Below, piece after piece: positions 10,438 to 19,890 of a DNA stretch of 64,000 nt. A program made the position numbers and the translations under genes. The stretch lies in assembly GCA_030789695.1 (NCBI GenBank), contig CM061141.1:173180807-173244806 (forward strand), read 5' to 3'. Origin of the DNA: Scilla litardierei (Eukaryota; Streptophyta; Magnoliopsida; Asparagales; Asparagaceae). The notes beneath the pieces are model-generated. The model was not told the DNA's origin, searched no databases, and saw nothing but the letters and a program-made list of their open reading frames with translations. How positions within the stretch are numbered: position 1 is the stretch's first letter; each line of letters begins with the position of its first letter.

Positions 10438-12641
10438 TTAAACACATCCTCCCTCCTGGGCGTCCGGAGCAACCGCAGGAGCGTCGTTTGACGGACCGGC
10501 CCCCACGGGGTGATCGGTGTCGGCCTCATCCTCCTCTTCAGAATCCAACCAGAGCTCCTCGAATTGGATCTCGGAATGCGGAAACCTCTGCTGAATTTCG
10601 GATCGACAGCGGGCGAACCCCCTCTCGAATGCCTCATACATCGCCCCAGCAACAAAGACCATAGCATACTCATCCACAGCCTCCTTGGCAATTCTTTCGG
10701 GATCCACCGCTTCCATCTCTTTAATCCGAGCCTCGAGGGTGATGACATGGCGCTGGTGCTCTACTCGTTCCTTCTCGCTCTACCCGTTCGAGGGTGATGA
10801 CATGGCGCTGGCGCTGGTGCTCTCTCGAGAGACTGTGTCGAGCCTGACCAAGAGAGCTCGCTCCCTGTCCTCCACCTCCCTCAGGAGCCCTTCGAGCTCT
10901 GCAACGTCGGTCTCCTCCACCGATCCGCCAACCACTCTCGCCTCAACAGCCCTCTTCAACTCGGTGATCCGGTCCTCGGCATTCGACTTCTAGGCCAACG
11001 CCAGAGCCCTCTCCATATCCGACCTCTCCAGGTCGGTCGACAGCTCGGCCATTCAAGTCTCCAATGACCTGGCACCCACCTCGGCCACTTGGGCCACCTC
11101 ATCAGTTCCCTCCTTGACTACCAATTTCAGGGCACCACCTGCCCCTACGTCCGAGAGAACCACGAATTGCCGCCTTATTGAGAGGCCAACCGAGGACAAT
11201 TGCACTTAAGAAAAGAGACGAGTTAGTGATTCCCACAAAAGTGAAGCCTGCTACCACATAAGTCCTTACATGCTGGCAGGCCTGTATCACAAATATCGTG
11301 AGTCGGTTGCCTTTCACCCCATCCAAGATGGACTGGTCTTGGGGAAGGCAATAATTCTCAGCCAACCGAACCATAACCCATCAGTCGGAGAAGACGGACT
11401 CCTTCAGCCCCACTGGGAAGCGAGGTCTAAGTAACCCTTCCCTGGACTACAGCATTGAGGCCTCGATCGGCCTGAACACACCCAGTGACCGATCGTAGTC
11501 CTTCGAAAGAGGTCCCGAGCCAAAAGGCGATGGGCCGCTCCAAGGCCACACTTCCTTCGCCTGGCAAGGTTGGGCATGATCCCCCGAGGGAGGGGTGCCC
11601 TCGGTAGCGGCATGGACCTGGGCCTTCTTCTGCTCGTCCCCTCCCTAGGTCACTGATGCTTGCCACTCGCCCTCTTCGAGCTCGACCCAGAGGACCCGAC
11701 GGGCGGCTTCCTTCAGACCTCTAAATCATGATCCCCCTGCGGGCTAGGATCTGGTCAGATAACTGGGATTGAAGACTGGGAGAGGCCCTAACCGAACCTA
11801 CCTGTGCAGAAGGACGAGATAAGGAGACGACCTAACGGGGGCAAGATTTGTTCACTAGGCTCTCCGAACTCAGGGTTCTGAGAAGAATCACTGATAGGCC
11901 ACACAATCTTTTGCAAGACGTGAACCGAGAAGAGGATGTCGATTGTCTGGTTGGCGATAGGGACGGCTAGTAAGGCATCGACCGCCTTGGCCTCGGCATC
12001 GCTGAGACCCCCCAACTCGAGGCTTAGTGAGCTAGATTCCCCCCATCGGACAGGAAAATACACCTACGAGGGGAAACCCACAAAGACGTATTCCCCATTC
12101 CAATGCTTCACAGACGACGGCAGCCCCAACACCAAGCTCTTCTTCAGGAGGCACTAATATAAAGCCAGGACCCCGACTTGTGATGACTCATGCGAAAAAA
12201 CTGGGCAAAAAGACGAAGAGTCGGCTCTATCTTGTTGAGCAAACAGAGCACGATGAACCCCACCAAAGAACCAACGTCATTGGGATAGAACTGGCATAGA
12301 GCTAGCCCATAATCCATCAGAAGAACAATGATGAAAGGGTGGAGATGGAACCGCAAGCCGAACCGGAAGCTCTATTCGTACACCCCGATCTCGCAAGGAC
12401 CCGGGAAACAGACCCTCTCGTCCATCTCAGGGGCCTGGGCATTACACGGGGAGAGGGTATTTTATGCGCAGCGTGCAAATCAGGGTGGTGCAAACCGCCG
12501 ACGGCCACTCCAGCACCTTGGAGGGCACCTCGGAGAGTTCTCCCTGTGGCGATGGATCTCCATGACCAACCCTCGGGGTAGAACGGGTGCGGCGGCGACA
12601 TCCGACCGCCTTGTGTCGGAGGCAGAAGAGGAGGACGACAT
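10438..12641 (-). pseudogene. Antisense extra ORF of Tat element (putative gypsy-type transposon domain)
   Basis: On the minus strand a degenerate gene runs against the element. It starts near 12641 with MSSSSSASDTRR, continues in another frame as GELSEVPSKVLEWPSAVCTT, then at 12356-12144 reads HPFIIVLLMDYGLALCQFYP and FFRMSHHKSGSWLYIS. This resembles the domain known as putative gypsy-type transposon (Transposase_28), by memory of the family rather than a search. 12063-11788 holds LELGGLSDAEAKAVDALL; 11374-11102 holds LPQDQSILDGVK and FVIQACQHVRTYV. Around 10990-10840 there is a charged, coiled-coil-like stretch (ELEGLLREVEDRERALLVRL), and the acidic C-terminus (FEELWLDSEEEDEAD) ends at 10438. 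A tandem duplication with a 55-bp offset (TCGAGGG at 10733 and 10788) breaks the frame. Function in this lineage is unknown. Confidence 0.75.
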
Positions 12642-12975
12642 AGTGCGGGGAGAGGAGATTTGGGGCAAACACAGGCGATGGATGAGGAGAAAATGACATT
12701 GAAAGAGCAGAACTTTCGTCTGCAAGACGGCTGTTCCCTTTTGTACCGCTACCCCGATGCCCTTCGATCCATCACAGGCCGTCCACCTGAGCATACATGT
12801 CGACATCCTGTGTGGTACATCACTTCAAACTCCACCCCATGGGGTGAGAGAATTCCGATGACCGCAGTGCTATGATGACTCGCATTCAATGTCGTTCCCT
12901 CGATTGACACGCCTGTCAAATCCACACGAATCACATCCCTCGGACCGACCCGTCAAAAGCTGAACGGCCCAAGCG

Positions 12976-12986
12976 ATAGGGGAAAT
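12976..12986 (+). promoter_or_regulatory. Polypurine tract of Tat element
   Basis: ATAGGGGAAAT immediately precedes the 3' LTR (TGATACG). A purine run here is where plus-strand DNA synthesis starts in LTR elements. Confidence 0.65.
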
Positions 12987-13828
12987 TGATACGACCCTCC
13001 CAGGACGGGCCTTGACCTAATGGCCCAGGCCCGTGTTGCAAGCCCACGGCCCAGGCGAGAGCGGACCAAGCGATGAGGCCACCACGAAGGTTTACAGCTG
13101 GGCCGGCCCCAAATCGAAGCAGGCATTACCACAGACCCGAGTCGGCAGGAGTTAACCACTCCCCCTTGAAGCATGCCCCCCTTAATCACCATTAAGGGAT
13201 CCCATTACACCCACCTTCATGACCCATGAAGGCGCCATTAAGAGGCGGAGGATGAGGGCGAGATGTGGGGAGATCGAGGAGACGTGGCTGGAGGAGGCTC
13301 CTATAAAGAGGCACGAGGTACTATGTACAAGGGATCACTTCCTGGATACCCAAGAGACAAAGGTATTCCTCCTACATGACCTTGTCTTCCACCTTATATC
13401 TCTCCTCCATAGCTCAGCACGAGGACTCACGTATCGGCCTCCCCGTGAGCCATACCGATCCCACCGAGCATCTATCAGATCCAATCTGACTTAGGCATCA
13501 GAGGGGATTTGGTCTGAACCAAGGTCTGACCCCCTGACGAGCTTTCTCGTCCATTCACGTCTAGGAGATCTAGTGACACCGAGGCTACCCCTCAGCGTCT
13601 TCCCAGCCAGAGCCGAGCGCTCTCGTCCCCGAGCCCGTTTTTCTTCACCACTAGGAGGTCATCATTTTGTCGAGGCTACCCTTCGGCAAGCCGACGCAAG
13701 AAACTGCACGTCCCTCATCGAGCGAACGCACCTTAATCCGATCTCGGAGGTCCCATGTGTTCCTTTTGACCACGTTGACCTCCCACCCTCCGGTCAACAA
13801 TTCATCGGTGAGAAAACACCCCGAAACA
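12987..13828 (+). repeat. 3' LTR of Tat element
   Basis: 842 bp, TG...CA ends, collinear with 4200-5040, with the TATA-like box at 13302-13307. It is followed at once by the AGATG target duplication and the interrupted satellite monomer (GAATATTGCGATCTACC). Confidence 0.93.
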
Positions 13829-13862
13829 AGATGAATATTGCGATCTACCTGTTCCAGTGGAC
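13829..13862 (+). repeat. Satellite remnant between two insertions
   Basis: Only about 34 bp of monomer (AGATGAATATTGCGATC through CCAGTGGACA) remain before unrelated sequence begins. It shows that the Tat element and the next insertion landed in neighbouring parts of one monomer, or that material was deleted. Confidence 0.8.
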
Positions 13863-13869
13863 AGTTCAA

Positions 13870-14490
13870 GTAGAAGAACCAACCGACTAGATGACGATGT
13901 AATCGGTTGGGAATCCTTCTTGAACCAACTAGATATCCTTGCTTGTTTCAGCCCATTCATTGTTCATCAATTAGTCGGTCCAAGAAGGTTCACCGACCGA
14001 CTAGATGACGATCTAGTCGGTTGGAAATCCTTCTCAGAACGACTAGTTATCCTAATTAATTCAAGCCTATTTATTGACCAATTAGTCTGTCCAAGAAGGT
14101 TTACCGACCGACTAAATGACGATCTAGTCGGATGGTGTCTCTTCTCAGACCGACTAGTTCTCCTAGTGAAATTCGATTTCTTTACTGTTGACTAATTAGT
14201 CGGTCCAAGAAGGTTCACCGACCGACTAGTTGTCAAACTAGTCGGTTGATGTTTCTTCTTAGACCGACTAGTTATTCATATCTTTGATTTCACTATCGAC
14301 TAATTAGTCGGTCCAAGAAGGTTCACCGACCGACTAGTTGTCAAACTAGTCGGTTGATATTTCTTCTTAGACCGACTAGTTCTTATATCTCTTGAATTCA
14401 CTATCTTCGTTGTCTTCCTTCTAGTCGGTCCAAGAAGGTTCACTGACCGACTAGTTTCCAAACTAATCGGTCAGTGATCCTTCTTAGACC
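13870..14490 (+). repeat. ~113-bp tandem repeat with ACTAGTCGGT palindromes
   Basis: About five and a half units, each containing GGTCCAAGAAGGTTCACCG, then CCGACTAGTTGTCAAACTAG and TCGGTTGATG. Unit starts near 13975, 14088, 14200, 14308 and 14423 give spacings of about 108-115 bp. Each unit has the inverted pair ACCGACTAG/CTAGTCGGT around a short loop, so the array is a chain of potential hairpins. It sits directly upstream of the TATA box at 14562. Confidence 0.85.
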
Positions 14491-14560
14491 GGTTAAGCAG
14501 CTTCAGAATAGAGCCGTTGGGGCATTTAATGCCACGATTTTTGTGACCGTTTTCTCTCTT

Positions 14561-14570
14561 CCCTATATAA
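14561..14570 (+). promoter_or_regulatory. TATA box in LTR-like fragment
   Basis: CCCTATATAA is followed about 25-35 bases later by a leader-like sequence. It is consistent with a U3/R boundary downstream of the palindromic repeats. No transcript can be inferred from sequence alone. Confidence 0.5.
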
Positions 14571-15030
14571 GTTTGAGTGCTTCAAACCAGGGATCCAAGG
14601 CTGAAATTAGAGACATTTTCACACCTTTGAGAAGAGCCATTCAACTCCATTTCTAAGATCTCTCATCTCATAAGAATCTCTCTCTTACTCTTTGAGCACC
14701 AATTCCTTAAGAGAGATTCTCATTCCTTGTGAGCTTCTCAAGCTAAGAGCTTGAATCCAAGTCACCAACTTCTCCCTAGCCATCTATTGCTGCTCATCTT
14801 GGTGGAGCTAGGGTTTGGTGATCTTATCTTCCTCAAAATCCATTCTTGCCTTATATTGGTAAGTATTTCTCAAGGCATAGGATTTTGTGATAAGAAGTTT
14901 TATATTTCATTCTTTATACTTCATATTTGTTGTATACTCATGGTGGTGAGAGAATTGGCTTGATCCCAAGTTGTGGGAGTCAAGATTTCGTTTTGCTCTC
15001 GGTTTGTGAGAGTGTGGGAGTCAAGATTTC

Positions 15031-16070
15031 GTTTAGACTGATATATCAGAGCCCAGATTCAAAACAGAATTCTAAGTTGTCACATTAACATCATGCTAAA
15101 GTTTTGTGAAAATATTGGTGCTAAGAATAGTTATATTCATTCTTATGGATGTAATGTTGTTATTCATGTAGTAAATTATGTGATGAGAATAGCTCATGCT
15201 TTTATGCTTGTACTATGTCACACAAATGCCATATTATGCTCCTTATTCTCATATTAGCATAGTTTATGACAAGATGCTTCCATACCATGATGTGTTTCAT
15301 ATTAAGAATGATGGAGTTATACGTTAATTGGAAACATAAGATGTTATAGTGTATGTGAAATTTGTCATGAAAAGAATGGTAGCTTAACAGAAATTTAACA
15401 CCACATAGACCAAAGTGCAACATGGACCAGTATACCACTGAAATGCCGGATGCCACCTCCTGAATCTATGGGGCTACCTCTTGAATCTATTTATGGTATG
15501 ATAGATGCCATAGACCTACGTGTTACATAGACCAGTGTGCCACGGAAATGTTGGGGCCACCTCCTGAATCCATGGGAGTCACCTCTAGAATCCATGAGTC
15601 ACATTGTAGGCATGCTGGTATAGATGGGATTCTTTAGGTGTTGCATTTGTATTCATAACCATTCATATGCATCATGTGCATATATGTGATTGTCTACCTT
15701 TACTTCACGCTTATTTAATTCTGTAGCTCTTCCTTTTCAATATTTGCATGTGATGTTGTTTGCTTTCCCTGTATGTTAATTCAATAGACCTTATTTACAG
15801 TACTTGTTCCTTATGCGTAAATAGTAGACTTGTTTACAGTAAAGTGATCAGACCCTAGTTAGGAATAACAGTTCTAAAACTAAACAATACCTAGCGATGT
15901 TAGGATTTCCTACTGGGTCACGTGTTGACGTTTCCTATTTACTTTTCCATGTTTCAGAGTAGTCCAACCAGATCAGGCCAGTATCTAGAGTTAGCTTTCA
16001 GTTCGTGGTAGAGATAGAATACTCATTGCATAGCCTCTTCAGTTGGTTCTCAGGCTAGTCTAGGGAGTGA
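15031..16070 (+). repeat. Direct repeat copy 1 (~1.04 kb)
   Basis: Begins TTTAGACTGATATATCAGAG and runs collinearly with 16482-17530, offset about 1450 bp. Shared landmarks are TTATGGATGTAATGTTGTTA, CTTGTACTATGTCACAC, TGAATCCATGGG, CCCTAGTTAGGAA and GAGTTAGCTTTCAGTT. Substitutions and small indels are common, so the duplication is old. It is non-coding. Confidence 0.85.
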
Positions 16071-16481
16071 GTTGGGATGACAATCGTAGTATGACTAGTA
16101 GCTTCATGTTAGTCAGTCAATATGCTATAATAGCTATGTTAATGATATGCTGTAAAATTTTCAGTTCTGTCATGTAGATTCAAAAATTCATATGTGCTAG
16201 TGTACACCTTCAAATGGGATGATTCAAGATGTTTTAAAAAGGTCATGAAGTTTACTACAACTCTTTAGAAGAAAGTAGAGCCTAGTTATGAATGTAGAAG
16301 GTGTAAACAGACGACTTTATCATGGCGTCAGTTTTAGACAGATTCTGCTACATTGTGGAAAAAATTTCATAACTCTCTCTACAGACCCAGAAACGACACA
16401 ATCTTAGATAATTTGGAAACAGAACTTAGCATCTACGACTTTTATCTTTAGCACTAAACCAGATTATGGACTTAGATAGCT

Positions 16482-17530
16482 GTTTTAGACTGATATAGCA
16501 AAGTCCAGATTTAAAACAGAATTCTATAGTTGTCATATAAATATAATGCTAAAGTTTGTGAAAATTATGGTGCTAAGAATGGTGATATTCATGCTTATGG
16601 ATGTAATGTTGTTATCCATGTAGTTAATTATGTTATGAGAAAAGTTCATGCTTATGGATGTAATGTTATGCTTGTACTATGTCACACAAATGCCATGTTA
16701 TGCCCTTATTCTCATATTAGCATACTTTATGACAAGATGCTTCCATACCATGATGTGTTTTATATTAAGAATGATGGAGTTATAAGTTAATTGGAAACAT
16801 AAGATGTTTTAGTGTATGTGAAATTTGTCATGGAAAGAATGGTAGCTTAATAGAAATTAACACCTCATAGACCAAAGTGCTACAAGGACCAGCGTGCCAT
16901 GGAAATGCTAGACGCCACCTCCTGAATCCATGGGGCCACCTCTTGAATCTATGTGTGGTATGATAGACGCCATGGATGTACGTGTTACATAGACTAGCGT
17001 GCCATGGAAATATCGGGGGCGACCTCCTTAATTCATGGGAGCCCCCTCTAGAATCCATGAGTCATACTGTAGGCACACTGGCATAGATGGGATCCCTTAG
17101 GTGTTGCATTTGTATTCATAACCATTCATATGCATCATGTGCATATCTAGGATTGTCTGCCTTTACTTCACGCTTATTTAATTCTGTAGCTCTTACTTTT
17201 CAATATCTGCATGGGATGTTGTTTACTTTCCCTGCATGTAACTCAGTAGACCTTATTTACAGTACTTGTTCCTTAAGCGTAAATAGTAGAAATGTTTACA
17301 GTTAAGTGACCAGACCCTAGTTAGGAAGAACAGTTCTAAAACTAGACCATACCTGGCAATGTTGGGATTTCCAACTTGGTCACGTTTTGACGTGTCCCAT
17401 TTACTTTTTCCATGTTTCAGAGCAGTACAGCACGATCAGGCCTGACTCAAGAGTTAGCTTTCAGTTTGTGGTAGAGATGGAACCCTTAGAGGGCAGCCTC
17501 TTCATTCAATTCTAAAGGTAGTCTTGGGAG
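16482..17530 (+). repeat. Direct repeat copy 2 (~1.05 kb)
   Basis: Begins GTTTTAGACTGATATAGCA and pairs with 15031-16070. An internal small duplication of CATGCTTATGGATGTAATG (near 16591 and 16648) is present only in this copy. After about 17530 the sequence is unique until the terminal GGGGCGTTACA. Confidence 0.85.
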
Positions 17531-17849
17531 TGAGTTGTACTGGTGTGGACCTTTATGTTTATGGGGATTTTTCTTTGATTTCTTCTTTTTTTCACTTTTG
17601 TATGTGAGGATGAGATGACGTAAATAAAGAGGTACCTTTGTTTTAATCATAAAGAATGTTGGACTTGTATATGAGTATCTCTTATTTTCTATGTTGGAGC
17701 ATTACTTGTACTTCCCAGCATGTGCGCAGTGACCTGCATTATTCTTTTGGCAGACTCTCTTCCTTCTCTTTCTTTTTAACACTCGCTGCTCTAGGAATAC
17801 TTGGGACGGATTCGTACTTCCCGGGTATCTTGGGAAGCGGGGCGTTACA

Positions 17850-19032
17850 ATAGCCTAAGTTTGTATTCTCTTATTTTTTAGTTGAAGATGGCGATCTCCC
17901 GGTTTCAACGGACATGTTCGCAGATATTTCTTAGTTAGAGACTATTTTTCTACATTTTCTGGAAGATATGTATCTTTTAATGAAATGATATGATTTTTTG
18001 GCCTAATTTTGTCTTCCCTTTTTTAATTTGAAGATGGCGATCTCCCGGTTGCAATGGACATTTGTGCGAATTTTTTGGGCTCCGGTCTATTTTTTATATT
18101 TTTTGAATAATATGAATCTTTATATTAAATGATATGATTTTTATAACGTAATTTTGTCATCTCTTATTTTTTAGTTGAAGATAGCGATCTCCCGATTCCA
18201 AGGGATATTTTTGCATATTTTTCCGAGTTCGTGGATAATTTTCTACGTTTTCGAGAAGTTATGGATCTTTTTATTAAATGATATGATTTTTGGCCTAAAT
18301 TTGTCTTCTCTTATTTTTCAGTTGAAGATATCGATCTCCTGTTTCTAACGACATTTTGTGTATTATTCTGACATCGTGACTATTTTCTAAATTTTCTGGA
18401 AGATATGGATCTTTTATTAAATGATATGATTTTTGGCCTAATTTTTTTCTCTTTTTTTCAGTTAAAGATGGCGATCTTCCTGTTCCAATGGATATTTTTG
18501 CGGATTTTTATAACCCCAGTGCTATTTTCTACATTTTAACAGCATATGTTTATCTTCTCTTATTTTTTCAGTTGAAGATGGTGATCTCCTGGTAACAATG
18601 GACATTTTTTGCAGATTTTTCTTAGTTTGAGTCTGTTTTTCTACATTTTCTAAAAGATCTGGATCTTTTTATGAAATAATATGATTTTGGCCTAATTTTG
18701 TCTTCTCTAATTTTCAGATGAAGATGACGATCTCCTGGTTCTAACGAATATTTTTGCAGATTTTTCTGAGCTCCAGGATATTTTCTACATTTTCTATAAC
18801 ATATGAATATTTATATCAAATAATATGATTTTTATAGCCTAATTTTGTCTTCTCTTATTTTTTAGTTGAAGATGTCAATCTACTGTTTCCAACGAATATT
18901 TTTACAGAATTTTTTGAGCTTGGTGCTATTTTCTACATTTTATGGAAGATATAAAACTTTTTGTTAAATGATATGATTTTTATTGCCTACACTTGTCTTC
19001 TCTTATTTTTTTCAGTTGAAGATGTCGATCCT
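17850..19032 (+). repeat. ~147-bp satellite, segment 3
   Basis: Resumes in mid-monomer (ATAGCCTAAGTTTG), out of register with the remnant at 13829-13862. It includes the first copy of a distinctive monomer run (17865-18560) that recurs at 35700, 54410 and 57475. The last 138 bp (18895-19032) reappear after the LINE insertion. No gene is seen. Confidence 0.92.
18895..19032 (+). repeat. Left copy of ~138-bp duplication flanking the LINE
   Basis: Runs from AATATTTTTACAGAATTTT to GATGTCGATCCT. It matches 19891-20029 with only about seven differences, far closer than ordinary neighbouring monomers. The two copies share the unusual GATCCT where most monomers have GATCTCC. This is a candidate target-site duplication of exceptional length. 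Confidence 0.75.
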
Positions 19033-19890
19033 GGCGAGTCTTGGCGACTCCCTGGTAGCATTTCCCACCTTGCCCCGCACCTGGCTTCTACTCTCCTTCA
19101 GCATGGTCCTGACTCTTGGGCCTGGACTTCTCCTGGGGGATGCTCCCTTCGTGCTGCCTGGACCAGTGTCCGTCGATGCTCCCCTACTTCTCGCCTTGCG
19201 CCCCTGATCTGGTTTCCTGGGCACGTCCCCAAATTCGCCCTCACTCTCCTGCGGGTACTCACCGATAGAATCCCTACCGGCCACCAGCTTGCCAGACGTG
19301 GCATTCGCCCGTAGTCCTCCTGAGTCCTCTGCGGCTCCCACCCGGAGACGACTCGCCACATCTTCTTCCGCTGTGAGTATAGCTCCTTTATTTGGGCGGT
19401 CTGCAGACTTCGCCTTGGCCTTCCTTCCCGCTCCAGGTCCATCACTGTTGAGGCGGCCCTGCTGCGGAGGATGTTTGGTGCGAGGGGGAAAACCTCCCCT
19501 TGTGGAAAGCTTTCCATGTTGGTTTTCTCCGCTGCAGTTTGGCACATCTGGAGAGAGCGGAACTCCCTCATTTTTCGATCTAAGGAATCTGTCAGAGATG
19601 TCCTACTTGCTAGGATCTCATCAGATATTTTTGACGCTATGGTCGCCTGTGACCTTGAGGAGGTTGATCCTGTTGATCACTCTATTTTTGAGAACTGGGG
19701 GATCCGGTAGGCAGTTTTTGGTTGCCTACCCCCGTTTTAGTCTTCTTTCCTTTCTTGGAGTGTACCTGGTAGCCCTGGTGTAAGGTGATTGCTCCCCAGC
19801 CTCTCCCTTACATGTCCTATTTGTTGGTACGCTCTTTGATGTAGTTACTTGTTTATATATATACACACTCGCTTACCTTTCAAAAAAACA
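19033..19890 (+). mobile_element. 5'-truncated LINE (L1-type) 3' end
   Basis: A GC-rich 858-bp insertion in the AT-rich array. It encodes the C-terminal zinc-ribbon region that follows the reverse transcriptase in plant L1-type LINEs. It ends with a short 3' untranslated region containing a TATATATATACACAC run and a terminal A-rich tail (CAAAAAAACAAA), and is flanked by the duplicated satellite segment. Most of the LINE (ORF1, endonuclease, RT) is missing, as usual after incomplete target-primed reverse transcription. Confidence 0.85.
19054..19710 (+). pseudogene. LINE ORF2 C-terminus, zf-RVT domain (broken)
   Basis: Frame one gives CSLRAAWTSVRRCSP, then LIWFPGHVPKFALTL and RIPTGHQLARRGI, the conserved run before the zinc ribbon. 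After a stop near 19312 the reading continues in another frame as VLCGSHPETTRHIFFRCEYS, the CxxC...HxxxxC ribbon, whose first cysteine codon is now TGA. It then gives FSAAVWHIWRERNSLIFRSK and ends IFENWGIR before TAG at 19708-19710. The WHIWRERN motif is typical of plant LINE ORF2 ends. The frame change and the stop at a zinc ligand make it non-functional. Confidence 0.82.

Larger units (their letters stand above)
4200..13828 (+). mobile_element. Degenerate Ty3/gypsy element, Tat lineage, gag-deleted
   Basis: A complete LTR-to-LTR insertion of about 9.6 kb. Both LTRs begin TGATACGA and end CCCCGAAACA, and the insertion is flanked by the 5-bp duplication AGATG (4195-4199 and 13829-13833). Internal order is PBS, a short gag start fused to a pol remnant, protease, RT, RNase H, a second RNase H, integrase, a GC-rich minisatellite, an antisense ORF remnant, polypurine tract and LTR. 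The second RNase H, 3' minisatellite and antisense ORF together are characteristic of the Tat group. Every coding part carries stops or frameshifts and most of gag is absent, so it cannot be autonomous. The LTRs are visibly diverged, most strongly over their first ~180 bp, indicating an old insertion. Confidence 0.92.
13863..15030 (+). mobile_element. Truncated, palindrome-rich LTR-like fragment
   Basis: The first ~610 bp are tandem repeats of a CCGACTAG-type palindrome (see the repeat entry). Then come a TATA box (CCCTATATAAG near 14562) and a leader-like stretch ending with TCCCAAGTTGTGGGAGTCAAG at 14966-14986. The same phrase occurs in the LTR-like sequence at the right end of the window (63688-63708), so both probably belong to related copia-type LTR families. 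There is no coding sequence. The fragment is cut at 15030 by different sequence. The SIRE/Maximus-like assignment is an inference from overall LTR style. Confidence 0.5.
15031..17849 (+). mobile_element. Tekay/Del-like LTR tail with internal duplication
   Basis: About 2.8 kb of non-coding sequence ending GCGGGGCGTTACA at 17849. Plant Tekay/Del gypsy LTRs commonly end in GGGGCGTTACA and begin with the complementary TGTAACGCCCC; no such beginning is present, so this looks 5'-truncated. Two ~1.04-kb direct copies (15031-16070 and 16482-17530) flank about 410 bp of unique sequence. No pol domain is seen in any frame. Classification rests on the terminal motif only. Confidence 0.45.

Noticed and set aside
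10510..10993. Plus-strand ORFs of about 95-102 codons opposite the antisense Tat gene
   Set aside because: They are shadows of the minus-strand coding remnant, which has recognisable protein similarity.
13863..17849. Host gene in the moderately AT-rich non-satellite stretch
   Set aside because: No long ORF, no domain and no exon-like conservation; LTR-like ends and direct repeats explain it better.
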